From an uncultured Methylotenera sp. (GTDB taxonomy: Bacteria; Pseudomonadota; Gammaproteobacteria; Burkholderiales; Methylophilaceae), in contig NZ_CAMLGS010000007.1 in assembly GCF_946479685.1 (NCBI RefSeq), forward strand, positions 9,529 to 73,528: 64,000 nucleotides of DNA, given 5' to 3'. The notes beneath the pieces are model-generated. The model was not told the origin of the DNA. It searched no databases and saw only the letters and a list, made by a program, of their open reading frames with translations. How positions within the stretch are numbered: position 1 is the first letter of the stretch; every line of letters starts with the position of its first letter. Both the position numbers and the translations under genes were made by a program. Below are positions 29,239-38,032 of this stretch, in pieces.

Positions 29239-32085
29239 ATGATTAATCAACTATCCACACAAAAGAAAGTCATGGCTTATAGCCTGCTACTAATCGTAGC
29301 TTATATAGTTACCGGCAAACTAGGGCTAATGTTGGCGTTGCCGCCAGGTTACGCTTCGGCCATTTTCCCGCCGGCAGGTATCGCAATCGCTGCCGTTTTT
29401 GTAACAGGGCGAGTATTGCTGCCGGCGATATTGTTAGGCTCATTCTTGCTTAATATTTTGGTGGGCTACAGTGCGAGTCACCAGGTTAAGGTTATCAATG
29501 TAGAGGTGGCGCTGCTAATTGCTGTGGCCTCTGCATTGCAAGCGTATCTGGGAGGCTGGTGGTTAAAGCGTAAGATCAGCTATCCAACCACGTTGGATAG
29601 CCCGATTGATGTGGTGACATTTTTCATTTCTGCACCTGTCATCTGTTTGATTAGTGCAACTATCTCTGTGACGGGGTTGCTCTCATTAGGCCTGATTGAG
29701 AAGCCGCTGTTCTTTACAAGCTGGGCATCATGGTGGATTGGCGATACATTAGGTCTGATAGTGATGCTGCCGCTTACCTTGGTTGCTATTGGCAAACCAA
29801 GAAATATATGGAGAAAACGTGCATTGACGATCGCGGTGCCGATGCTTATCACATTTGCGCTGCTGATTATCACGTTTGTGGTGGTAAGCAGATGGGAGCG
29901 CAAAGAATCATTAGTTGAGTTTGATGCATTATCTAATCAATTATCCGAACAGCTACGTGTGCAATTTTTGTCTCAAGAGGCCGTGATCGAGCAAACGAGT
30001 GCTCTATTTAGCTATCGGGCCAACGACTGGGTGTCTAGGCAAGATTTTTATCATTTTGTGAGTGCTGTCAAACGTAATTACCCGATGACCTACGCTATTG
30101 AGTGGGCACCTAAAATAACGCACCGCGAGCGAGCTGCGTATGAAAAAAAACTATCGCAGGAGTTTAAAGATTTTGAAATTAAAGAGCTGAGCGCGCAAAG
30201 GAAGCTGGTTACATCAAGCGATAAAGACTTTTATTTTCCGATTACCTATATCGTGCCACTGAAAGAGTCTACTCGCGCAATCTTAGGCGTTGATTTGGCT
30301 TCGATTCCTGATCGCAAGGATGCGATTCAAAGTGCAATCAGCCTGAAAAAAGCGATTGCGTCACCGCCAACAAAATTGATCATTAACAACGGCACCGAGT
30401 CTGGCTTAATGTTAATTTACCCGATACATGGTACGAATCAGGATGGGGTGTTATCAACAGTGCTAAGGTCAGGCAGTTTCTTTGGCGAACTTTTTACGCC
30501 ATTTGCGCATACCGTACATGTACGCTTAACAGACATGCAGTCTGGGATGTATTTATTCAATAATTTTACAGATAATCAAATTGAAGGCTTGTATACAAGA
30601 AACTTCAAGTTTGGCGGTCGGTATTATCGTCTGGATACTTCGCCAACAACGCAATACTATCAACAGCATAGAGGCTGGCAAAGCTGGAATATGCTGGCGA
30701 TAGGGCTGTTTGGTACCGGGTTAATGGGTTCGTTGTTGCTGATCGGCACAGGTTATACCGCTCGTATTGAAAATTTAGTTAAGCAAAAAACTGAGGAGCT
30801 TAAAGAGAGCTTCTATCGCTTTCAGGAAATCACCTCTACCATGGGTGAGGGTATCTATGTGACCGATATTAATGGGGTGATAACGTTTACCAACCCTAAA
30901 GCGCAGGAATTATTAGGCCGTAGTGAAACAGAGTTGTTGGGTCAGAACTCGCATGTACTGTTTCATCACAAACGCATTGATGGTTCGTTCTATCCAGAAG
31001 ATGAGTGCTTGATTCGTAATGTAATCCGTACAAAACAACCTTATAAATCAACTGAAGAAGTGTTCTGGCATCAAGATGGCACCCCCATTTACGTTGCCGT
31101 CAATTCGGTTCCATTCTTTAGAAATAATGACATTATCGGAAACGTTGTTGTGTTTGATGACATTTCTGATCGTAAGAAAATTGAACACGCTTTACGCGCG
31201 AGTGAAAAGAGCTTTAAGGAAATTATCGAGTACGCGCCAATCGGTATAGCAATTGTTTCTTTGGATGGGCGCTTTACTGTGGTGAACCAAACCCTATGTA
31301 ATATTGTGGGTTATACCAATGATGAGTTGATTCGGCGTACTTTCCAGGAAATCACTCATCCAGATGACCTCTCTATTGATCTTGAGCATGTTCAGCAGCT
31401 GCTAGACGGCAAGATTGATACTTACCGTATGGAAAAACGATATATTCGTAAAGATAAGACTGAAGTATGGGTTCAGCTTTCTGCCAGTATTTTTAGAGAC
31501 GAAGAGTTAATCCCGCAATATTTTATTGCACAGATTGAAGATATTAGCGAGCGCAAGATTCGTGATAATGAAGTGCACCAGCATGCTTATTTCGATACGC
31601 TGACTAAACTGCCGAATCGTCGCATGTTGATGGATAGGCTGTCTCAGGCTTTATCTCAGTCTGAGCGATACCAACGTACTTTGGCTCTGTTCTTTTTAGA
31701 TTTAGACCACTTTAAGCAAATCAATGACACCTTGGGCCATGATGCTGGTGATCGGGTACTTAAGGTTGCAGCTGCGCGCTTGTTATCTTGTGTGCGCAGT
31801 CACGACACCGTTGCTCGGCTAGGCGGCGATGAGTTTGTGATTGTCTTGACGGAGATTTCTAGTGCGCAAGATGCCAAGATGTTTGCCGAGAAAATCCTTA
31901 AGAAATTTAGCGAGCCGATTGATGTAAACGGCAAAGAGCTGTTTGTTGGAACCAGTATTGGTATTGCCGTGTATAGCGGTGATAGCTCTATCACCATTAA
32001 AGAGCTAATGAATAATGCAGACGCTGCGATGTATGAATCCAAGGCTGCAGGTAGAAATAGATATTATTTTTACACCCCAACTTAA
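29239..32085 (+). CDS. Membrane diguanylate cyclase: MASE1-CHASE-PAS-PAS-GGDEF
   Basis: This protein of about 948 residues reads, in order, as a MASE1 membrane sensor (about 1-220; GKLGLMLALPPGYASAIFPP and several helices), an extracytoplasmic CHASE domain (about 240-430), another helix near 485, PAS (about 525-645), PAS (about 655-775) and GGDEF (about 790-945). The catalytic motif is intact (RLGGDEFVIVL) and the inhibitory RxxD site is present five residues before it (RSHD). It should make c-di-GMP in response to an external ligand; the ligand is unknown. ATG 29239 is preferred over the TTG at 29236. Confidence 0.93.
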   Translation: MINQLSTQKKVMAYSLLLIVAYIVTGKLGLMLALPPGYASAIFPPAGIAIAAVFVTGRVLLPAILLGSFLLNILVGYSASHQVKVINVEVALLIAVASALQAYLGGWWLKRKISYPTTLDSPIDVVTFFISAPVICLISATISVTGLLSLGLIEKPLFFTSWASWWIGDTLGLIVMLPLTLVAIGKPRNIWRKRALTIAVPMLITFALLIITFVVVSRWERKESLVEFDALSNQLSEQLRVQFLSQEAVIEQTSALFSYRANDWVSRQDFYHFVSAVKRNYPMTYAIEWAPKITHRERAAYEKKLSQEFKDFEIKELSAQRKLVTSSDKDFYFPITYIVPLKESTRAILGVDLASIPDRKDAIQSAISLKKAIASPPTKLIINNGTESGLMLIYPIHGTNQDGVLSTVLRSGSFFGELFTPFAHTVHVRLTDMQSGMYLFNNFTDNQIEGLYTRNFKFGGRYYRLDTSPTTQYYQQHRGWQSWNMLAIGLFGTGLMGSLLLIGTGYTARIENLVKQKTEELKESFYRFQEITSTMGEGIYVTDINGVITFTNPKAQELLGRSETELLGQNSHVLFHHKRIDGSFYPEDECLIRNVIRTKQPYKSTEEVFWHQDGTPIYVAVNSVPFFRNNDIIGNVVVFDDISDRKKIEHALRASEKSFKEIIEYAPIGIAIVSLDGRFTVVNQTLCNIVGYTNDELIRRTFQEITHPDDLSIDLEHVQQLLDGKIDTYRMEKRYIRKDKTEVWVQLSASIFRDEELIPQYFIAQIEDISERKIRDNEVHQHAYFDTLTKLPNRRMLMDRLSQALSQSERYQRTLALFFLDLDHFKQINDTLGHDAGDRVLKVAAARLLSCVRSHDTVARLGGDEFVIVLTEISSAQDAKMFAEKILKKFSEPIDVNGKELFVGTSIGIAVYSGDSSITIKELMNNADAAMYESKAAGRNRYYFYTPT

Positions 32086-32143
32086 GCAGATATGGTTTTT
32101 TAAAGCCGAGATGCTTTAATAAAATTTGAACCCAGTGAAATTT

Positions 32144-32169
32144 AAACCCAGCTGTAAGGCTGGGTTTTT
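32144..32169 (+). terminator. Rho-independent terminator after the MASE1-GGDEF gene
   Basis: AAACCCAGC (32144-32152) pairs with GCTGGGTTT (32159-32167), loop TGTAAG, then T. It lies about 60 bases after the stop and between convergent genes. Confidence 0.88.
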
Positions 32170-32206
32170 GTTATTCACAACCTGTTTGCTGGCGCCACCT
32201 ATGGCA

Positions 32207-34396
32207 TCAAGCCATTTCTTGAGAAAGTTTGTTAGCGTCTATCAGTGCGGTGAATTGTGCGACAGGGATGGGCTTCCCGAATAGGTAGCCTTGTCCCTCC
32301 ATGCATTCTTTTTCTAGCAGATAGAGTCGTTGGCGTTCAGTCTCTATGCCTTCGGCAATGGTTTCTAGTTTAAAACTACGCGCAATGTCTAAAGTGGCGC
32401 GTATGACAGAGGCGTCCTGTTCGTGCTCCAGCATGCCATGCACAAATGATTGGTCGATTTTGATACGTGTGAGTGGATAGGTTTTGAGTAGGCTGAAAGA
32501 AGCGTAGCCAGTGCCAAAATCATCCATAGCAATGCCAACTCCATGCTGTCGCAGCTGGCGGAGGCTATTCAGTACAACGTCATCGTTATCCGGAGCAATT
32601 GTCTCTGTAATCTCTAATTCTAGTGCATCAGGCGGCAGGCCATGCCGTTCTAGCGCTGAGATTACTTCATGCACGAGATTGCCCACATGAAATTGAGCGC
32701 CAAACAGATTAACGCCCATGCGTAATTTAGGCGCGCCGTTTCTACGCCAATAGGCGGCTTGTGAGCACGCTTCATCTAGTACCCATGTGCCCACGGTGGC
32801 TGCCAATGTGCCGCGCTCCAGTGCGGGCAAAAAGGCAATAGGCGATAAAATGCCTCTTTCTGGGTGGTACCAGCGTAGCAGGGCTTCTGCACCGCTAATT
32901 TCGCCTGTGATTAAATTAACCTGTGGTTGGTAAAACAGCAGAAACTCACCTTCATCGACGGCGCGGTGTAGCTCTAGCGCGTAAAGGCGGCGCACTACGG
33001 CTTCCATCCGTAATGCAAGTACAAAGAGAAAGACCTGGCCACGACCAATGCTCTTGGCTTTAAATAAAGCCAAATCTGCGTTGCTGACCAGCTCCAATGC
33101 CTCTTGTGCTTGGTCGGGGGCAATAGCCACACCACAACTTGCTGCAACGCGTATTTCTTGCCCCTCAATGAGGATCGGTATTGCAATTGCTGCAACGGCA
33201 GCTTCTGCTAATTGTATTGCAAGTTCTGGGTCGGTCATATGCGGCCACATGATTGCAAACTCGTCGCCGCCAATCCGCGCTGCGATGCCGATAGTGTCTA
33301 CCAATTTCAACAGCCGATTGGAGACCTCTTTGAGAATACTATCTCCAACCGCATCGCCGAGCGTGTCATTCACGTCTTTAAAGCCATCAAGGTCTATCAT
33401 CAACACCGTCATCGGAGATGGTGTAATTAATGCTGACTCTACACTGCGATAAAAACTGGCGCGATTTGCTAAGCCGGTTAATGGGTCAATATTCGCTTGT
33501 TGGCGCAGTTCAATTTCTTCTAGTCTTTGTGCCGTAATATCTTTTAGCACCGCTTCAAATTTAATATTGCCAGCGGCATCTTTCCAACCGAATAATGAGA
33601 AGCCTAGGATGAATCGTGTGCCGTCCTTACGCAGGCCACTGATTTCGGATGGGATTACTAAATCATCTAAGGAACCTGCTGCAATTGCCTTGCTGATAAT
33701 TTCATGAAAAATAGGGCGGGAGCGCTCTGGCATCAGCTGCTCGATAGGCTTGCCTATGCCTTCTTCTAGGCTGTAGCCGTGGGATTGGGCTGCAGCATTG
33801 TTCCACTCTGTAATGCATAGTGTTTGGTCAAACCATACCACAGGGGTGGTGGAGTTACCAGCGTACTCTTCAAAGCTGGGTCTGGAGTTATTGCCACTTA
33901 CCTCTATACGGCGTAACTCCAATCGGTCGGAAGCCATTTTGGCCAACTCTTGTAATCTTAATTGGTCATCGGCAGAAAAGTCGGGGTGCGGCTTATTATC
34001 GACAATGCAAAGTGCACCTAGCGCCAGACCCTCTGGGGAACGGAGTGGTACGCCTGCATAGAAGCGCAGATTGCTTTCGCCAGTAACTAAGGGGTTGTCA
34101 TGAAAACGTTCATCTAGAGTGGCGTCTGGTACCACCATCACATCAGATTGATTGATGGCGTGGGCGCAGAAAGAAACGTCGCGGCTCATGTCAAAATTGC
34201 CAGCTCCGACACTTGCCGCAAAAAAGACATGGTCGCTGCCGATCATATTGACTGCGGCTACCGGCATGCCAAACATGCGTGCCGCAATATGAACGACAGG
34301 GTCAAGGTTAGGAATCAGACTTTCGTCATCTAATCCATGGTTCGATAAAGCAACAAGTCGCTCTGACTCGGTCGATAGTATCGCCGGACATCTCAT
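32207..34396 (-). CDS. GAF-PAS-GGDEF-EAL dual c-di-GMP signalling protein
   Basis: This 729-residue soluble protein has GAF (about 20-165; DVSFCAHAINQSDVMVVPDA and DERFHDNPLVTGESNLRFYA), PAS (about 175-290), GGDEF (about 300-455) and EAL (about 470-720). The GGDEF motif is intact (RIGGDEFAIMW), but no RxxD inhibitory site precedes it. The EAL domain keeps the catalytic residues visible by motif: GAEALLRW, LEITETI, DDFGTGYASFSLL, RIKIDQSFV and AEGIETERQ. It may synthesise, degrade or switch between the two. It is encoded convergently with the MASE1 cyclase. Confidence 0.92.
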   Translation of the reverse strand: MRCPAILSTESERLVALSNHGLDDESLIPNLDPVVHIAARMFGMPVAAVNMIGSDHVFFAASVGAGNFDMSRDVSFCAHAINQSDVMVVPDATLDERFHDNPLVTGESNLRFYAGVPLRSPEGLALGALCIVDNKPHPDFSADDQLRLQELAKMASDRLELRRIEVSGNNSRPSFEEYAGNSTTPVVWFDQTLCITEWNNAAAQSHGYSLEEGIGKPIEQLMPERSRPIFHEIISKAIAAGSLDDLVIPSEISGLRKDGTRFILGFSLFGWKDAAGNIKFEAVLKDITAQRLEEIELRQQANIDPLTGLANRASFYRSVESALITPSPMTVLMIDLDGFKDVNDTLGDAVGDSILKEVSNRLLKLVDTIGIAARIGGDEFAIMWPHMTDPELAIQLAEAAVAAIAIPILIEGQEIRVAASCGVAIAPDQAQEALELVSNADLALFKAKSIGRGQVFLFVLALRMEAVVRRLYALELHRAVDEGEFLLFYQPQVNLITGEISGAEALLRWYHPERGILSPIAFLPALERGTLAATVGTWVLDEACSQAAYWRRNGAPKLRMGVNLFGAQFHVGNLVHEVISALERHGLPPDALELEITETIAPDNDDVVLNSLRQLRQHGVGIAMDDFGTGYASFSLLKTYPLTRIKIDQSFVHGMLEHEQDASVIRATLDIARSFKLETIAEGIETERQRLYLLEKECMEGQGYLFGKPIPVAQFTALIDANKLSQEMA

Positions 34397-34624
34397 CCAA
34401 GGTCCCCTTTATTTTTATTCGTAGCCAGGATAACCTTGCATTCCTAGCTTAGAGCAGAACACAGTTGATTCTATTAATTTATTTTACAAATTGCAAACAG
34501 ATTTGTAAAAGTAACTCTTGTAGATGAGTACTCTTTCACAAGTGTGACCTTGATGGACTATCCAAAACCGTAGAATCAATAACCCATAGCTGCAGGATGT
34601 CTTCGCAGGTAATGCGCTGAGTTT

Positions 34625-35512
34625 TTAAAGTGGGGCAGAGCGTGCAGTTTGGAAAAAAGCTTTTAAGTAATCAATATTCACATCAGCTTCGCGCGCGCCC
34701 AGAAAAATTTGCTTAGTGATGCCTTGCTGTCCTAATTTTACGGGGGTGATGGCGATGTCATCTGCATATTTTTCTACCAGCCACCGCGGTAGGGCGGCCA
34801 CCCCACGATTTGAGGCAACCATTTGCAACATGATATCGGTAGTTTCAATAGTCTTGTGACGCTTGGGGTGAATGCCGGCTGGCTGAAGAAACTGGTTGTA
34901 AATGTCCAGGCGATTGATTTCTACCGGGTATGTAATCAGCGTTTCATGGCTCAATTGCTCGGGTGCTACATAATCTTGCTTTGCTAGGTGATGATTGCGG
35001 CTCACGACTAACACTTGCTCGTAATCAAACACCGGCTCGAAATGCAGCCCTGGCTTATATAGGGGGTCTGGGGTGACCAGTAGGTCAATTTCATAACCAA
35101 ATAACGCACCTATGCCGCCAAATTGAAACTTCTGCTTAACGTCTACATCTACATCCGGCCATGCCTCCAGATACGGGGAGACTACCTTTAATAGCCATTG
35201 GTAGCATGGGTGGCACTCCATGCCTATGCGTAGCGTTCCGCGCTCACCTTGTGCAAATTGACGTAACTGTGTTTCAGCTAATGAGAGTTGCGGTAACACT
35301 CTATTGGCCACAGCCAATACATATTGCCCAGCTTGCGTTAAGCGTAAGCTACGTCCCTCGCGTAACCAGATATCGGTACCTAACTGCTGCTCCAGCTTTT
35401 TGATTGAGTGGCTTAATGCTGACTGAGTTAAGTACAAACTATTGGCGGCCGCAGTCAATGAGCCTAAGCGGTCAACTTCACGAATGATGGCTAAGTGGAT
35501 GCGTTCTAGCAT
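34625..35512 (-). CDS. metR: LysR-family transcriptional regulator MetR
   Basis: The 295-residue protein has an N-terminal winged helix (LGSLTAAANSLYLTQSALSH / SIKKLEQQLGTDIWLREGRS) and a periplasmic-binding-like effector domain (about 90-290). MetR activates metE and other methionine genes with homocysteine as co-effector. The divergent position 87 bases from metE, together with segments such as GMECHPCYQWLLKVVSPYLE, supports MetR specifically rather than another LysR member. Confidence 0.9.
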   Translation of the reverse strand: MLERIHLAIIREVDRLGSLTAAANSLYLTQSALSHSIKKLEQQLGTDIWLREGRSLRLTQAGQYVLAVANRVLPQLSLAETQLRQFAQGERGTLRIGMECHPCYQWLLKVVSPYLEAWPDVDVDVKQKFQFGGIGALFGYEIDLLVTPDPLYKPGLHFEPVFDYEQVLVVSRNHHLAKQDYVAPEQLSHETLITYPVEINRLDIYNQFLQPAGIHPKRHKTIETTDIMLQMVASNRGVAALPRWLVEKYADDIAITPVKLGQQGITKQIFLGAREADVNIDYLKAFFQTARSAPL

Positions 35513-35520
35513 TTCTTATA

Positions 35521-35533
35521 TGAATAAAATTAA
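35521..35533. promoter_or_regulatory. Candidate MetR operator in the metR-metE gap
   Basis: TGAATAAAATTAA resembles the MetR half-site arrangement TGAA-N5-TTCA, with one base different in the second half. It sits beside the metR start. No exact copy was found in the gap. Confidence 0.3.
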
Positions 35534-35614
35534 TTGATTGTTGAAATATTACCATTTTACTTCATGTATTGCCTTTCTTAAAATTCAGCATCTTTCAAAA
35601 TGATAGGAATTATG

Positions 35615-37906
35615 ATGGTATCAACACACAATCTTGGTTTTCCACGCATAGGCACAAAGCGTGAGCTGAAATTTGCACTGGAATCTTACTGGAAAGGTCA
35701 GTCGGCACGCGAAGAGCTGGAATCGCTAGGTAAAGAGTTGCGCCAGCTTCATTGGCATCAGCAGTCGGCCTTGGACTTAGTACCCGTAGGTGATTTTTCT
35801 TTTTACGACCAAGTGTTGGATATGTCTTTCACACTGGGTAATTTGCCAGAGCGTGTGCAAGGCTTTCATGGTGAGCAGTTGGATAATTACTTCCGTGTGG
35901 CACGTGGCCGCTCAGCGCAGTCCAATGATGATCATGCGCAGTGCTGTGGCGGTGTTGCTGCGGGTGAAATGACCAAGTGGTTTGATACCAATTACCACTA
36001 TATCGTGCCGGAATTCGCAGCCGCTACTAAATTCAAACTAGACGCGACACGTTTGCTGGAGCAGTTGTCTGAAGCCAAAGCACAGAATGTAAAAGCCAAG
36101 CCAGTCATTATTGGCCCAGTAACGTATCTTGCCATTGGTAAATCAAAAGACAACTCTGACAAATTAGCGTTACTGCCGCAATTGGTGAAGGTCTATGTGG
36201 AATTGCTAGAAACTTTGGCAGCACAAGGGGTGGAGTGGGTGCAAATTGATGAGCCTATACTAGTCACTGAGCTGGATGAAGATTGGCTACATGCTTTGAA
36301 TCTGGCATATCACCAGTTGAAGAGCAGCCGCGTTAAATTGCTGCTGGCAACTTATTTCGGCCAGTTAGGCGATAACCAATACCTGGCCGCAAATCTCCCA
36401 GTTGCTGGTCTGCATATAGATGCTATCAATGCACGTCACGAGGTATTGCCGTTGATTGGCATGCTGCCTTCACATAAAGTGCTTTCTATCGGTGTTATTA
36501 ATGGTCGCAATATTTGGAAAACTGACCTGACCGCTACTTTGGACTGGTTGGAGCCTTTGGCTGCGCGTTTGGGTGACCGATTGTGGATTGCACCTTCCTG
36601 CTCGTTGCTGCATGTACCTGTAGACTTGGACAGCGAGCAGAAACTGGATGGAGAGGTTAAGTCTTGGCTAGCGTTTGCTAAGCAGAAGTTGGAGGAGTTA
36701 CATATCCTGTCTGTTGCCCTGAATCAGGGGCGTGAAGCAGTGAAGCACCAATTGGCAAGCAATCGTGCTGCGGTAGAGGCACGTCGTAATTCGCAGCGCG
36801 TACATAATCCTTCGGTTAGTGCTGCAATAAAAAAAATTACGCCACAATTGGGTCAACGTCAAAACACATACGCACAACGTGCCAGCAAACAAGCTGCGCT
36901 GCTAAACTTACCTAAATATCCAACCACTACGATTGGCTCATTTCCGCAAACTGCAGAAATTCGTCTGGCACGTAGTCAATTCAAATCTAAAGAGTTGAAT
37001 CATGCTGGTTATCAAGCTGCAATGAAAGCGGAGATTGAGCGCAGTGTGCGCGAACAAGAGGCGCTAGGGCTGGATGTGCTGGTGCATGGTGAAGCTGAAC
37101 GTAACGATATGGTGGAGTACTTTGGCGAACAATTAAACGGCTATGCATTTAGCCAATTCGGTTGGGTGCAGTCGTATGGTTCACGCTGCGTTAAACCACC
37201 AATTCTGTTTGGTGATATCAGCCGTCCGCAAGCCATGACCGTGGATTGGATTAAATATGCACAATCACTCACCAGTAAACCGATGAAAGGTATGCTGACC
37301 GGCCCAGTGACGATACTTAACTGGTCTTTCGTCCGTGATGACCAGCCGCGAGCAGTAAGTTGTTATCAATTAGCATTGGCAATCCGCGAAGAGGTGCTGG
37401 ACTTGGAAAAGGCTGGTATTCATATCATTCAGATTGATGAAGCAGCGTTACGTGAAGGCTTGCCACTACGTCAGTCGCAGTGGCATGAGTATTTGAGTTG
37501 GGCTGTGGAGTCATTCAGAATTACGGCTAACGGTGTACAGGATGAAACGCAGATTCATACGCACATGTGCTACTCGGAGTTCAATGACATTATTGCAGCG
37601 ATTGCCGAGATGGATGCCGATGTGATTACGATAGAGACTTCACGTTCTGATATGGAGCTACTGGATGCTTTCGATCACTTTAATTATCCGAACGAGATTG
37701 GTCCTGGTGTATATGACATTCATTCACCTAATATCCCAACGCAGGCACATATCGTTCAATTGATGCAGAAAGCCGCGGAGCGTGTGCCAGCAGAGCGTTT
37801 GTGGGTTAACCCGGATTGCGGCTTGAAAACGCGCCAATGGGCAGAGGTGTTGCCGGCGTTAAGCAATATGGTGGCAGCAGCCAAAACCTTGCGTGCCGCG
37901 ACTTAA
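35615..37906 (+). CDS. metE: Cobalamin-independent methionine synthase MetE
   Basis: MetE transfers the methyl group of 5-methyltetrahydropteroyltri-glutamate to homocysteine. About 763 residues. The N-terminal half begins [20 protein letters not shown]. The C-terminal catalytic half has [46 protein letters not shown] and the zinc-ligand Cys in [10 protein letters not shown]. ATGs exist at 35600, 35612 and 35615; AGGA at 35605 gives the best spacing to 35615. It is divergent from metR and followed by a strong terminator. Confidence 0.97.
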   Translation: MVSTHNLGFPRIGTKRELKFALESYWKGQSAREELESLGKELRQLHWHQQSALDLVPVGDFSFYDQVLDMSFTLGNLPERVQGFHGEQLDNYFRVARGRSAQSNDDHAQCCGGVAAGEMTKWFDTNYHYIVPEFAAATKFKLDATRLLEQLSEAKAQNVKAKPVIIGPVTYLAIGKSKDNSDKLALLPQLVKVYVELLETLAAQGVEWVQIDEPILVTELDEDWLHALNLAYHQLKSSRVKLLLATYFGQLGDNQYLAANLPVAGLHIDAINARHEVLPLIGMLPSHKVLSIGVINGRNIWKTDLTATLDWLEPLAARLGDRLWIAPSCSLLHVPVDLDSEQKLDGEVKSWLAFAKQKLEELHILSVALNQGREAVKHQLASNRAAVEARRNSQRVHNPSVSAAIKKITPQLGQRQNTYAQRASKQAALLNLPKYPTTTIGSFPQTAEIRLARSQFKSKELNHAGYQAAMKAEIERSVREQEALGLDVLVHGEAERNDMVEYFGEQLNGYAFSQFGWVQSYGSRCVKPPILFGDISRPQAMTVDWIKYAQSLTSKPMKGMLTGPVTILNWSFVRDDQPRAVSCYQLALAIREEVLDLEKAGIHIIQIDEAALREGLPLRQSQWHEYLSWAVESFRITANGVQDETQIHTHMCYSEFNDIIAAIAEMDADVITIETSRSDMELLDAFDHFNYPNEIGPGVYDIHSPNIPTQAHIVQLMQKAAERVPAERLWVNPDCGLKTRQWAEVLPALSNMVAAAKTLRAAT

Positions 37907-37976
37907 CGCTTAACCTTAACGTTGTGGGCTAGCATCTCAATGCTGCTTACAGCGTTGATGCTTGAGGATTTTGAAT

Positions 37977-38008
37977 AAACCCGCCTAATTAAAAATAGGG
38001 CGGGTTTT
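37977..38008 (+). terminator. Rho-independent terminator of metE
   Basis: AAACCCGCC (37977-37985) pairs with GGCGGGTTT (37999-38007) with an AT-rich loop and trailing T residues. It lies between convergent genes. Confidence 0.85.
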
Positions 38009-38032
38009 GTTTGGGATTGCGATGTTGTTACT

